DNA of 64,000 nucleotides from Flavobacterium tagetis (GTDB lineage: Bacteria; Bacteroidota; Bacteroidia; Flavobacteriales; Flavobacteriaceae), in the NCBI RefSeq assembly GCF_016735615.1, contig NZ_JAERSF010000002.1:248001-312000 (forward strand), in the 5' to 3' direction. Below are positions 1-8,185 of the stretch, one piece after another. The translations under genes were made by a program, and so were the position numbers. Each line of letters begins with the position of its first letter. Within the stretch, counting starts at the first letter, position 1. The notes under the pieces are model-generated. The model was given only the letters and a program-made list of their open reading frames with translations. It ran no database searches and had not been told where the DNA came from.

Positions 1-474
1 GCTTGCTTTTTTGTTTGCCATCCAAACCGAAATGCTGTCATTGGGCATAAAATCGGTTTTTAGCTCAATTTTTAAAGAATCTAATAGCACTTTGGGAAAT
101 ACTTTCATACTTAGAAAAGCATTGTTTCCGTGAGAAACAAAATATAGAATTTCCTTCATAGATTGATCATCAATATTATCAACCTCAGAAATATTCATAA
201 AAGTGCCTTTAATTTTATAAGTTTCTACATTTTCTCTAGCATCATATTGAGAATCTAAATATTCGTATGGAGTTTGTGTCGAAATTCTCTCTACTTTTTG
301 TTTAAAAAGAACATCGGCTTCCTGATCAAAAACGTATAATCCGAATGGAATTTTATCTTCAACAGAATAGGTTGGAGTCCAATCAATAGGTTTTGGTTGC
401 CCTTTGTCTACAAGTAATGTTATTCCGAAAATTAAAACCAGAATAGCAATGTATATTTTAATTTTATTATCCAT
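1..474 (-). CDS. DUF4350 domain protein, 3' end cut by window
   Basis: The frame opens with ATG at 474 and runs without a stop off the left edge, giving 158 codons of the N-terminal part. The protein starts with a short cytoplasmic MDNKIK stretch and one hydrophobic segment (about residues 7-22), followed by an extracytoplasmic region starting near KPIDWTPTYSVEDKIPFG. That opening is typical of DUF4350 proteins found next to MoxR ATPases in Bacteroidota. The ATG overlaps the stop of the DUF4129 gene by 8 bases (ATGGATAA), so the two are probably translationally coupled. The rest of the operon (often a MoxR ATPase and a DUF58 protein) would lie beyond the window. The biochemical role is unknown. 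Confidence 0.75.
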   Translation of the reverse strand, partial: MDNKIKIYIAILVLIFGITLLVDKGQPKPIDWTPTYSVEDKIPFGLYVFDQEADVLFKQKVERISTQTPYEYLDSQYDARENVETYKIKGTFMNISEVDNIDDQSMKEILYFVSHGNNAFLSMKVFPKVLLDSLKIELKTDFMPNDSISVWMANKKAS

Positions 475-1243
475 TACCAAAGGTTTTTAATGCTTTCTTA
501 AATCTATTTTCAGTCTTTCTAAAAGTTATATCGTCAATTTCAAATTCGCCGTACCAAATATAATTGTATAAATAAGAAAGATAGGTAAACTCTTCTTTAT
601 GAGCAGGATTATGCAGTTCGTATAAATAATCGGAATTGGTTTTTTCGATATCCCATTCAATATAGTGGTTCTGAGCCATTACTTTTAAAAGCCATAAATA
701 ATAATATCGTACTGCAATTCTTTTTTCGCCAGCTTCTACACTTTCCTTAATAAGTTTTTCAAAATCTAAAAGATGAATGTTTTTTTCGGCATCAGAATAA
801 AACAAAGCTCTTTTGTCGGCATTCTTTCCAAAAATCCATCTTCCTTCTCGTTTGATTAATGTCTTTACGATAAAATAAATCAAGATAATAACTACTAGAA
901 TGGCAATTATTCTAAATAAAATTGCAACAAAATCCAGAGATGATTTTACACTGCTGAAATTAAATAAATTAAAAATTTGTCTAGCAAGCCAATGCTTAAA
1001 GTGGTCCCACCAGTTTTTTTCGGGAGTTTTGTATTCGTAAATAAATTCTTTATCGGTATATTTTTTCTTGAAATCTTTTTCAAAATGTCTGGTTTCTACA
1101 GTTCCAGAATCTACTTGAATGTCTTTTTCGGTATATTTAATTGCAGTAATTTTTGGAGGATCTTCAGTAATGGGAATAGAATCCTGAGCCTGAGAAATAC
1201 CGCAGCACAAAAGAAAAGATAAAATAAAAAATAATCTTGTCAT
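467..1243 (-). CDS. DUF4129 domain-containing membrane protein
   Basis: The 258-residue protein has a cleavable signal peptide (residues 1 to about 20, ending SQAQ), a periplasmic stretch, one strong transmembrane helix at about 103-127, and a cytoplasmic C-terminal domain of about 110 residues. That domain has the Tyr/Trp-rich helical pattern (RYYYLWLLKVMAQNHYIEW, YLYNYIWYGEF) of DUF4129. It sits between a SpoIIM-like and a DUF4350 gene on the same strand, with 9 bases to the former and an 8-base overlap with the latter. This is the usual Bacteroidota order for the MoxR-linked membrane cluster. Its molecular function is not known; an envelope-related role is inferred only from topology and company. 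Confidence 0.8.
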   Translation of the reverse strand: MTRLFFILSFLLCCGISQAQDSIPITEDPPKITAIKYTEKDIQVDSGTVETRHFEKDFKKKYTDKEFIYEYKTPEKNWWDHFKHWLARQIFNLFNFSSVKSSLDFVAILFRIIAILVVIILIYFIVKTLIKREGRWIFGKNADKRALFYSDAEKNIHLLDFEKLIKESVEAGEKRIAVRYYYLWLLKVMAQNHYIEWDIEKTNSDYLYELHNPAHKEEFTYLSYLYNYIWYGEFEIDDITFRKTENRFKKALKTFGNG

Positions 1244-1252
1244 TACTTGGTC

Positions 1253-2233
1253 TTAAAGTTTTTCGACGGTTAAAGATTGAAATTTTTTCTGTACAATAAA
1301 AGGGTATATCAAGTAATAAAACGAAATTATTGCAAGCGTAAATAAGATAATAAAACTGCTTAGCCAATTGGGCATATCGATAGAATATCTGGTGATAAAA
1401 CCTTCTAAAAACCCTGCGCTTATAGTGAAAGGAAAAGTACTTAAGAATATTTTGAAGCTGTTTTTAAAACCAATTTTAAAAGAATTTAATCTTGAGAAAG
1501 TTTTAGGAAATAGGATAGAAGCTCCTAAAATAAATCCTGCTGTAGTTTCGATTACAATGGCGAAAATCTCCATCGAGCCATGAATCCAAATTCCCCTCAC
1601 ACTTTTCCAGAAAACACCTTGTTCGTAGAAAAAATATTGAAAAGAACCCAGCATGATGCAGTTTTGAAGAAAAATATTAAAAGTTCCGATTCCAACAAAA
1701 AGGCCATAAAAATAGCATTTGGCACCTACAAACAGGTTGTTTACAGTAATGCCGATAAAACTTCCCCAATTACTGCCAGAATCATACACGGCCATCGGAT
1801 TGCCTTTTTTGATGTTTTCTAAAGTCATATTGACATATTCGTCGCCTAAAATAAGACGCACGAAATCGCGATCATAACGAGCAGAAAGAACACCAATTGA
1901 AACGGTGACAAAAAACAAAGCAAAAGCATACACCAAATACCTTCTGTATTCGTAAACCAGTAATGGAACTTCAATTTTAAAGAAATCGACAACCCGATTT
2001 TGATCGGTTCGTTTGGTTTTGTAAATTTTTTGATAAATCTGAGAGGCGAGATGATTGAGATACACAACCGTTTTACTTTTAGGATAATACGTTTGAGCGT
2101 ACGACAAATCATTCATCATTTGAATGTACAAATTAGCTAATTCATCAGGATTTTTTTTAGCTTTACCAAAAATTGCCAGCTCAAACTCGAGCCATTTTTC
2201 TCTGTTTTGTTTTATAAAGGCGATTTCTCTCAT
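1253..2233 (-). CDS. SpoIIM-like (DUF95) integral membrane protein
   Basis: This 326-residue protein has a soluble, charged N-terminal region of about 95 residues containing a YAQTYYPKSKTVVYLNHLA segment typical of the family, followed by a membrane helix at about 100-118. Several further helices lie in the second half, around 165-195, 225-240 and 290-315. Stage II sporulation protein M homologues are common in non-sporulating Bacteroidota, where they occur with RDD and DUF4129 proteins, so the name does not imply sporulation. The gene leads a minus-strand operon with the DUF4129 and DUF4350 genes. Its start lies only 20 bases from the divergent RDD gene, so its promoter probably reaches into the RDD coding region. 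Confidence 0.8.
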   Translation of the reverse strand: MREIAFIKQNREKWLEFELAIFGKAKKNPDELANLYIQMMNDLSYAQTYYPKSKTVVYLNHLASQIYQKIYKTKRTDQNRVVDFFKIEVPLLVYEYRRYLVYAFALFFVTVSIGVLSARYDRDFVRLILGDEYVNMTLENIKKGNPMAVYDSGSNWGSFIGITVNNLFVGAKCYFYGLFVGIGTFNIFLQNCIMLGSFQYFFYEQGVFWKSVRGIWIHGSMEIFAIVIETTAGFILGASILFPKTFSRLNSFKIGFKNSFKIFLSTFPFTISAGFLEGFITRYSIDMPNWLSSFIILFTLAIISFYYLIYPFIVQKKFQSLTVEKL

Positions 2234-2253
2234 TGTAGGCTAAAATATGAAAT

Positions 2254-2997
2254 ATGTCAGAATTATCTATTAATACGACACAAAATGTCAAAATAAATTT
2301 TATTGCCGCTTCTGTTGGCGAAAGGCTAGGTGCTTTTTTTATTGATTTGTTTATCATAATCTGTTATATAACAGCGCTTTCTATAGTACTTTTTGACTGG
2401 TTGCAGCTTGATAGATTGATGGTTAATTTGGATGGCTGGTCGCGCGGTGCGATTTTCTTAATGCTTTATTCGCCTGTGATAGTTTATTCGCTGGTTTTAG
2501 AAAGTGTTTTTGAAGGTCAGTCGCTTGGCAAAAAATTATTGAAAATTAAAGTGGTGAAAATTGATGGCTATCAGGCAGGTTTTGGAGATTACTTAATCAG
2601 ATGGTTTTTTAGGGTAATTGATTTTTTTACTTTTTTCGGACTTCCAGGACTTATTACTGTTATTACAAGTCAGAAATCACAACGATTAGGCGATATGGCG
2701 GCAGGAACAGCGGTTATTACGTTAAAGAATAAAATTAATATTAGCCACACCATTTTAGAAGAAATTGGGGAGGCTTATGTACCAACATATCCTTTGGTAA
2801 TTAAGCTCTCAGATAATGATATGCGCATTATTAAAGAAACCTACCAAAAAGCGGTAGCCAAAAATGATCACGAGATTATTTACAAATTAGTGGCAAAAAT
2901 TGAAAGCGTAACGGGTATTAAAAATCAATCTGGAAACAATATCGATTTTATTCGAGTAATTTTAAAAGATTATAATTTTTACACTCAAAACATGTGA
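2254..2997 (+). CDS. RDD family membrane protein
   Basis: The 247-residue protein has a short N-terminal tail, then an RDD domain with membrane helices near residues 27-47, 68-88 and around 120. The characteristic motif appears as GERLGAFFIDLFII at about 22-35, then GQSLGKKLLKIKVV and QRLGDMAAGTAVI. A soluble C-terminal region of about 85 residues (from LSDNDMRIIKETYQ) extends past the usual RDD domain, as in many Bacteroidota members. It is transcribed away from the SpoIIM-like gene with 20 bases between start codons. RDD proteins are proposed to act in transport or as membrane partners, but no substrate can be read from the sequence. Confidence 0.85.
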   Translation: MSELSINTTQNVKINFIAASVGERLGAFFIDLFIIICYITALSIVLFDWLQLDRLMVNLDGWSRGAIFLMLYSPVIVYSLVLESVFEGQSLGKKLLKIKVVKIDGYQAGFGDYLIRWFFRVIDFFTFFGLPGLITVITSQKSQRLGDMAAGTAVITLKNKINISHTILEEIGEAYVPTYPLVIKLSDNDMRIIKETYQKAVAKNDHEIIYKLVAKIESVTGIKNQSGNNIDFIRVILKDYNFYTQNM

Positions 2998-3105
2998 TTT
3001 TTTCTCTTTGAAGAATTATTGATTTTTTTGATTTTTGCTGATAATTTTTTAAGATTTATTCGTAAATTTATATGTACATAATTAATTCATAAAATTTCCA
3101 ATCCA

Positions 3106-3960
3106 ATGAAAATTACTAAGCCATTTTTATTCTTGTTAGTATTATTGTCTGCTTGTGTTAGTTTTGCCCAAAGCGGAAAAAAATTAGATAAAATTATAAA
3201 AAGAGATTATCAGATTATTGAATGTACGGTTTTAAAAATGTCTGATAAAACAGTAGAATATTCTCTTCCAGGAGAAACTGTTCAGATTTCGCTAGACGTT
3301 TCTCAGATTGCCAAGATTGATTTTGCAAGCGGAAGATCTCAAACTTTTGATGTTTCTTCAAATGCAAACAGCACTACTCAAAGTACACCATCCCAAAACA
3401 TAGTAAGTGCAGATAAACAGCACAATACAATTGCGGTATTGCCAGTTCCGTATGTAAATGCAGATAATCAGGAAAGTTCTGAGGATATGGCAAAATTTGC
3501 TCAAAACGATTTATACAACAAATTATTAGATAAATCTTCGAATATTTTTCCATTGACAGTTCAAGATTTGAGAACAACAAACAGTTTATTGCATAAAGCA
3601 GGAATTGACCATAATAATATCGACGAAACTCCAATAGAAGATCTTGAAAAAATATTAGGAGTTGATAATATTGTTGCTGCAAAAGTTTCCTATACCATTG
3701 GAACAGGAACTACAGCTACCACTTATAACAGCGGAAATGCAAAAGTGAGCAACAATAACAAAAAAGTAACAACAAACGATATATCGACTACAACAGCAAA
3801 CAACCAAACATATTACTACTATACGGTCTATTTTGATATGTATAGAAATACAGATAAAATTTACTCGCAAACCCGTAAACCCTTGCTAGCTGTAAAAGAC
3901 GGATGGATGGATTCTGTTTCTTATTTGTTAAAGAGAAGTCCGATTTACGTGAAAAAATAA
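3106..3960 (+). CDS. secreted protein with an LpoB/CsgG-like domain
   Basis: The 284-residue protein has a clear signal peptide (cleavage after about residue 22, SFAQ), followed by a small beta-rich segment (residues 30-75). A Ser/Thr/Asn-rich linker comes next, and from about residue 105 there is a domain opening IAVLPVPYVNADNQ with later LEKILGVDNIVAAKVSYTIG. The pattern 'IAVLP...' followed by helix and 'L..Kl.vd.vv..kv' resembles the fold of LpoB and CsgG-type proteins that sense or form periplasmic assemblies. There is no lipobox, so it is probably soluble and periplasmic or secreted. It stands alone between the RDD gene and the TRIC-like gene. The fold assignment is from pattern only and the function is unknown. 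Confidence 0.55.
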   Translation: MKITKPFLFLLVLLSACVSFAQSGKKLDKIIKRDYQIIECTVLKMSDKTVEYSLPGETVQISLDVSQIAKIDFASGRSQTFDVSSNANSTTQSTPSQNIVSADKQHNTIAVLPVPYVNADNQESSEDMAKFAQNDLYNKLLDKSSNIFPLTVQDLRTTNSLLHKAGIDHNNIDETPIEDLEKILGVDNIVAAKVSYTIGTGTTATTYNSGNAKVSNNNKKVTTNDISTTTANNQTYYYYTVYFDMYRNTDKIYSQTRKPLLAVKDGWMDSVSYLLKRSPIYVKK

Positions 3961-4008
3961 GGAATGCTTTATGAGTAAGAGTTGTTAAGATTATTCGTAA
4001 CAAGTTTG

Positions 4009-4016
4009 TAACTTTG
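4009..4016 (+). promoter_or_regulatory. candidate -7 promoter element (TAACTTTG)
   Basis: TAACTTTG matches the Bacteroidota -7 consensus TAnnTTTG and lies 29 bases before the ATG at 4046. A TTG at 3982-3984 is the nearest candidate -33 element, with a spacing of 24 bases that is slightly long. Further TTTG words follow downstream (CCTTTGCATCTTTG at 4019-4032), so the exact start of transcription is uncertain. Confidence 0.35.
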
Positions 4017-4045
4017 TCCCTTTGCATCTTTGTAACTCAAAAAAA

Positions 4046-4648
4046 ATGTTTCACCTACTTGATATTATTGGGACAATGGCGTTTGCTATGTCTGGCGCCT
4101 TAACAGCAATGCACAAAAAACTAGATCCGTTTGGGGTTTTTATCATTGCATTTGTAACTGCGGTTGGAGGCGGAACGCTTCGTGATGTCCTAATCGGGAG
4201 AACTCCTGTTGGCTGGATGCGCGACATGCAATATGTATATGTAATTATTTTAGGATTTTTTCTAGCAATCCTTTTTAGAAAAAGCTTCGATAAACTTCGA
4301 ACCTCATTGTTTCTTTTTGATACAATTGGGCTCGGAGTTTTTACTTTAATAGGGCTTGAAAGAGGTATTTTAACAGGGCTTCACCCAGCAATTTGCATTG
4401 CACTAGGAACAATGACCGCTTGCTTTGGAGGTGTAATTCGTGATATTTTGTGCAACGAAATTCCAAACGTTTTTAGAGAAGAAATTTATGCAACCATCTG
4501 TATTTTTGGCGGAATCGTTTTTTTTGGATTACGAAAACTCAATTTAAACGACGATATTTTATATTTAGTTACTTCTCTTGTTATTATTGTAATTCGATTA
4601 ATGGCAGTTAAATATAAATGGCATTTAAAAGCGTTTGACCATAAGTAG
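4046..4648 (+). CDS. TRIC/YicG-type trimeric intracellular cation channel family protein
   Basis: The protein has 200 residues from the ATG at 4046. An in-frame TTG at 4022 would add eight residues, but it lies in the CTTTG-word leader and removes the normal MFHLLDIIGTMAFAMSGA start. It is almost entirely hydrophobic with about seven membrane helices. It shows the internal duplication of the family (UPF0126): GGGTLRDVLIGR in the first half and FGGVIRDILCNEIP in the second. Bacterial homologues form cation-permeable trimers with homology to eukaryotic TRIC channels. The stop lies 2 bases before the FemAB-like gene, so it may be co-transcribed with the glycan genes by proximity rather than function. 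Confidence 0.85.
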   Translation: MFHLLDIIGTMAFAMSGALTAMHKKLDPFGVFIIAFVTAVGGGTLRDVLIGRTPVGWMRDMQYVYVIILGFFLAILFRKSFDKLRTSLFLFDTIGLGVFTLIGLERGILTGLHPAICIALGTMTACFGGVIRDILCNEIPNVFREEIYATICIFGGIVFFGLRKLNLNDDILYLVTSLVIIVIRLMAVKYKWHLKAFDHK

Positions 4649-4650
4649 AT

Positions 4651-5595
4651 ATGAAGTATATTGTTAGAAAATACACTCAAGAAGATTATTTACTCTGGAA
4701 CGATTTTGTCGCTCAAGCCAAGAATGCTACTTTTTTGTTTCATCGCGATTTTATGGAATATCATAAAGATCGTTTTGAAGATTTTTCGCTTTTAGTTTTC
4801 GAAGATGAAAAACTGCGAGCTGTTCTTCCTGCCAATAAAAAAGGAAATTCGATCTATTCTCATCAAGGTTTAACTTATGGTGGATTAGTATTTTTGTCAA
4901 AATTGAAGGCAGAAAAAGCAGAATCAATTTTAGATCAAATTTTACTTTTTTTTAAAGAAAACAATTTTGAAGCTTTTTATTATAAGCCAATTCCAGATTT
5001 TTATTTTTCGGAAGGAAACGCAGCAATGGATTTTTTCTTAATGAAAAGAGGAGCAGTTTTAGAACGAAAAGAAATGAATCTGGCGGTTAATCTGATGGTC
5101 CCTTTGAAGATTTCTAAAAGTAAAATGAAACACTTCAGACGAATCGAAAATCTTGATTTGGATATTTTTGAAGAAGAAAATTTTGATCCTTTTTGGGAAA
5201 AAATTCTAGAACTAAGATTAGCAGAAAAATTTAGCACAAAGCCAGTGCATTCTAAAGAAGAAATGGCACTTTTGAAATCTAAATTTCCACAAAATATTAG
5301 ACAATATTCTGCTTACCGAAATGATGAAATTATTGCAGGAATAACCATTTTTGAGACTAAAAACGTTATAAAATCGCAATATGGAGCAACTTCAAAAATA
5401 GGAGAGGAATATAGGGCACTAGATTTTTTATTCATTAATCTAATTCATAAATACAAAAGAAAAGGAAAGCATTTTTTCGACATGGGAATTGTGGATTCTG
5501 ATTCAGAAGATTATAATTTAGGGCTTTTGAATCAAAAAGAAGAATTAGGCTGTACAGTTTACAATCAGGATTTTTATAAAATAGAAATAAAGTGA
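4651..5595 (+). CDS. FemAB-like GNAT N-acyltransferase, probable amino-sugar modification
   Basis: This 314-residue soluble protein has two tandem acyltransferase-like halves, as in the FemAB/BioF2-like GNAT group. The first is residues 1-150, with FLFHRDFMEYHKDRFEDFSLLVFEDEKL and a YGGLVF strand. The second is 180-314, with SAYRNDEIIAGITIFE, then SQYGATSKIGEEYRALDFLFINLI and HFFDMGIVDSD. It is the first gene of the tightly packed glycan operon, and its TGA overlaps the GTG of the sugar aminotransferase by 4 bases. That coupling suggests it acylates the amino sugar made by the neighbouring enzyme, although FemAB homologues also attach amino acids to peptidoglycan. The family is fairly sure; the substrate is inferred from context. 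Confidence 0.75.
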   Translation: MKYIVRKYTQEDYLLWNDFVAQAKNATFLFHRDFMEYHKDRFEDFSLLVFEDEKLRAVLPANKKGNSIYSHQGLTYGGLVFLSKLKAEKAESILDQILLFFKENNFEAFYYKPIPDFYFSEGNAAMDFFLMKRGAVLERKEMNLAVNLMVPLKISKSKMKHFRRIENLDLDIFEEENFDPFWEKILELRLAEKFSTKPVHSKEEMALLKSKFPQNIRQYSAYRNDEIIAGITIFETKNVIKSQYGATSKIGEEYRALDFLFINLIHKYKRKGKHFFDMGIVDSDSEDYNLGLLNQKEELGCTVYNQDFYKIEIK

Positions 5596-6692
5596 TACCA
5601 TTTTTAGACCTAAAAAAAATAAACGAACCGTATGAAGCCGCTCTTCAGGAAAAACTGAAAACTGTTTTAAATAATGGCTGGTATATTTTAGGAAAAGAAG
5701 TGGAAACATTCGAAAAGTCCTTTGCAGAATATTGCGATTTCAAATATTGTATCGGTGTAGGAAATGGATTTGACGCTTTGGTTCTTATTTTTAAAGGTTA
5801 TATCGAACTCGGAAAACTCAAAAAAGGCGATGAGGTTATCGTTCCCGCTAATACTTATATTGCCAGTATTCTGGCTATATTGCAAGCCGATTTAGTTCCA
5901 GTTTTAATTGAACCGAAATTAGAAACCTACAATATAAATCCAGATTTAATTCAGGAGAAAATCACTTCAAAAACAAAAGCCATTTTAGCAGTTCACTTAT
6001 ACGGACAGTTAGCTGAAATGCAAAAAATAAATGAGATTGCAGAAAAACATGATTTGATTGTCGTAGAAGATGCAGCACAATCTCACGGCATAGAGAAAAA
6101 TCTAAAATCTAAAATCTGTAATCTAAAATCTGCAATCGCTTACAGCTTCTACCCAGGAAAAAATCTAGGTTGCTTAGGAGACGGCGGAGCAATTACAACA
6201 AATGACGAAGCATTAGCAAAAGTTCTTTTTTCGCTTCGCAATTATGGTTCAGAGAAAAAATATCACAATGAATTTGTTGGGGTAAATTCAAGATTAGACG
6301 AACTTCAGGCGGGTTTTTTAAATTTAAAATTACCAAATTTAGATTCAGATAACGAGAAAAGACGAGCTATTGCAAAACGATATTTATCAGAAATTAAAAA
6401 TGATAAAATAATACTTCCGTTTTGGGATTTTTCAAAGAATCATGTTTTTCATTTGTTTGTCATTCGAACAGAAAACAGAGCACATTTACAAGAATATTTA
6501 GCTCAAAAGAATATTCAAACCGTAATACATTATCCAATTCCGCCACATCAGCAAAAGGCTTTTTCACAATGGAATAATTTGTCGTTTCCGATAACTGAAA
6601 AGATTCATAAAGAAGTTTTAAGCTTGCCGATAAGTCCTGTTCTTACAGAATCTGAAGTGGATTATATTATTGAAATTATTAATAAATTTTAA
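5592..6692 (+). CDS. fdtB: FdtB-like sugar 3-aminotransferase (DegT/DnrJ/EryC1/StrS family)
   Basis: This PLP-dependent enzyme has 366 residues and transfers an amino group to a nucleotide-linked keto-sugar. FdtB relatives use dTDP-3-keto-6-deoxyhexose to make Fuc3N or Qui3N. Visible features are MIPFLDLKKINEPYE at the start, GVGNGFDAL, VEDAAQSHG, the PLP-lysine motif YSFYPGKNLG (Lys190) and GDGGAITTND. The start is GTG at 5592, inside the upstream stop; the ATG of the next gene overlaps this gene's last base. Residues 169-182 are encoded by six consecutive 7-bp units (see the separate entry), so the segment before the PLP lysine is NLKSKICNLKSAI instead of the usual glycine-rich run. An FdtA homologue at 11184 supports the Fuc3N/Qui3N assignment; specificity among related sugars cannot be told. 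Confidence 0.8.
   Translation: MIPFLDLKKINEPYEAALQEKLKTVLNNGWYILGKEVETFEKSFAEYCDFKYCIGVGNGFDALVLIFKGYIELGKLKKGDEVIVPANTYIASILAILQADLVPVLIEPKLETYNINPDLIQEKITSKTKAILAVHLYGQLAEMQKINEIAEKHDLIVVEDAAQSHGIEKNLKSKICNLKSAIAYSFYPGKNLGCLGDGGAITTNDEALAKVLFSLRNYGSEKKYHNEFVGVNSRLDELQAGFLNLKLPNLDSDNEKRRAIAKRYLSEIKNDKIILPFWDFSKNHVFHLFVIRTENRAHLQEYLAQKNIQTVIHYPIPPHQQKAFSQWNNLSFPITEKIHKEVLSLPISPVLTESEVDYIIEIINKF
6097..6138 (+). repeat. six in-frame 7-bp repeats inside the aminotransferase gene
   Basis: The units are AAAATCT, AAAATCT, AAAATCT, GTAATCT, AAAATCT and GCAATCG, directly abutting, 42 bases in total and therefore 14 codons. They encode residues 169-182 of the FdtB-like protein. The distance between the conserved VEDAAQSHG and YSFYPGKNLG motifs is close to what I expect for the family, so the repeat seems to have replaced a surface segment and not lengthened the protein. 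The words resemble the short AT-rich words in the intergenic repeats of this window. Confidence 0.9.
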
Positions 6693-8185
6693 TGTCTGAT
6701 AATAAAGCTTCATATCAGCAAATTTTGAAAGCGACTTCTATTTTTGGAAGTGTGCAGTTCCTGACCATTTTATTTTCAGTTATCAGAACTAAAATAATTG
6801 CAGTATTTATAGGGCCTGCAGGAATGGGAATTATAGCTTTATTAAATTCGACTTTAAATTTAATAGGCGGTGTGACTGGGCTAGGAATTGAAACGAGTGC
6901 CATAAAGAGCATTTCTGAAAATTATAAAGAAGATGATGGTAAATCGGTCTCTAAAATTGTAGAAATAGTAAAAAGGATAATGCTCTTTACCGGTATTTTA
7001 GGAGCTTTTTTGACTATTGTTTTTTCAAAATATATAAGCATTTTAAGTTTTGGAAATGATAGCCAAATGTATTCTCTTATTTTTTTGTCTGTAACCTTAA
7101 TTTTTAAGCAATTGACATCTAGTCAGATGGTTGTTTTGCAGGGGTTAAGAAAACTAAAGTTACTGGCAAAAGCTAACTTGTACGGAAACCTTTTTGGATT
7201 GCTATTTTCTATTCCGATTTATTATTTTCTTGGAATTGACGCCATTGTACCTACCATTATTTTAAGTTCTTTCGCGGCGTTTGTTTTTGCTTTTTATTAT
7301 GCATCAAAAGTTCAATTACAAAAAGAAAGTATTCATAAAAGTCAGCTTTTAAGTGAAGGAAAAAGCATTATTCAACTTGGAATAATGTTAACTATAAGTT
7401 CATTATTGACTTTGTTGTCTGCTTATCTTACACAGATTTATATAAGTAATGTAAGCAGTACAGAACAAGTAGGATTATATAGTGCAGGTTTTACTTTGCT
7501 AAATTCTTATGTAGGGACAATATTTACGGTTATGAGCACGGATTATTATCCTAGATTAGCAGCAATAAATAGCGATAATACTAAAGTTAGAACTGCTGTT
7601 TTACAGCAATCTTATATTTCAATATTAATAATTACACCAATTATCGTTTTATTCCTAACTTTCGTTCCTTTTATAGTAAAAGTGCTTTATAGTTCTAAAT
7701 TTCTAGTAATAATTTCTATGGTTTGTTTTGGAATTATTGGAATGCTTTTTAGAGCAGTTTCATTCTCTATGGGGTATATTTTAATTGCTAAGGGAGATTC
7801 TGGACTGTTTACGAAAACAGCAATCGGATTTAATACTTTATCGCTTATGCTGAATGTAGCAGGATATTATTTTTATGGTTTAGAAGGACTAGGAATCAGT
7901 TTTTTAGTTTATTCTATATTCCATTTTTTTGCATTGAAAGTGATTACAAAAAAAAACTATAATTTTTATTTTGATAAAAAAATCAGCATGACTTTTTTTA
8001 CCTGTTTTTTATTATGCATTACCAGCTTTTTTGTGAGATATATTGAATTGACAATCTTGAGATCTCTATTGATGGCAATACTTTGTATAATTACGATTGC
8101 TTATTTTTTATATGAAATCAACAGAGAAATCAATTTGAAGGAAACTCTAAATGCAGTTTTCAGAAATAATAAAAAGGAATTATGA
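6692..8185 (+). CDS. Wzx-type O-antigen/oligosaccharide flippase
   Basis: The 497-residue, highly hydrophobic protein has about 12-14 predicted membrane helices and belongs to the polysaccharide-transport branch of the MOP superfamily. The N-terminal ILKATSIFGSVQFLTILFSVIRTKIIAVFIGPAGMGI is characteristic, since an interrupted 'K..a..lGp.g.G' follows the first helix in O-antigen translocases. Members move undecaprenyl-linked oligosaccharide repeat units across the inner membrane. It overlaps the upstream gene by 1 base (TAATG) and the downstream acyltransferase by 4 bases (ATGA). No Wzy-type polymerase was recognised nearby, so polymerisation may be encoded elsewhere or the glycan may be a single unit, for example a protein-linked oligosaccharide. 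Confidence 0.85.
   Translation: MSDNKASYQQILKATSIFGSVQFLTILFSVIRTKIIAVFIGPAGMGIIALLNSTLNLIGGVTGLGIETSAIKSISENYKEDDGKSVSKIVEIVKRIMLFTGILGAFLTIVFSKYISILSFGNDSQMYSLIFLSVTLIFKQLTSSQMVVLQGLRKLKLLAKANLYGNLFGLLFSIPIYYFLGIDAIVPTIILSSFAAFVFAFYYASKVQLQKESIHKSQLLSEGKSIIQLGIMLTISSLLTLLSAYLTQIYISNVSSTEQVGLYSAGFTLLNSYVGTIFTVMSTDYYPRLAAINSDNTKVRTAVLQQSYISILIITPIIVLFLTFVPFIVKVLYSSKFLVIISMVCFGIIGMLFRAVSFSMGYILIAKGDSGLFTKTAIGFNTLSLMLNVAGYYFYGLEGLGISFLVYSIFHFFALKVITKKNYNFYFDKKISMTFFTCFLLCITSFFVRYIELTILRSLLMAILCIITIAYFLYEINREINLKETLNAVFRNNKKEL

Noticed and set aside
977..1222. A frame opposite the DUF4129 gene
   Set aside because: Low-complexity, no ribosome-binding context, and it overlaps a well-supported gene.
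4022..4045. An upstream in-frame TTG start for the TRIC-like protein
   Set aside because: It lies within a CTTTG-word leader, and the ATG at 4046 gives the normal family N-terminus.
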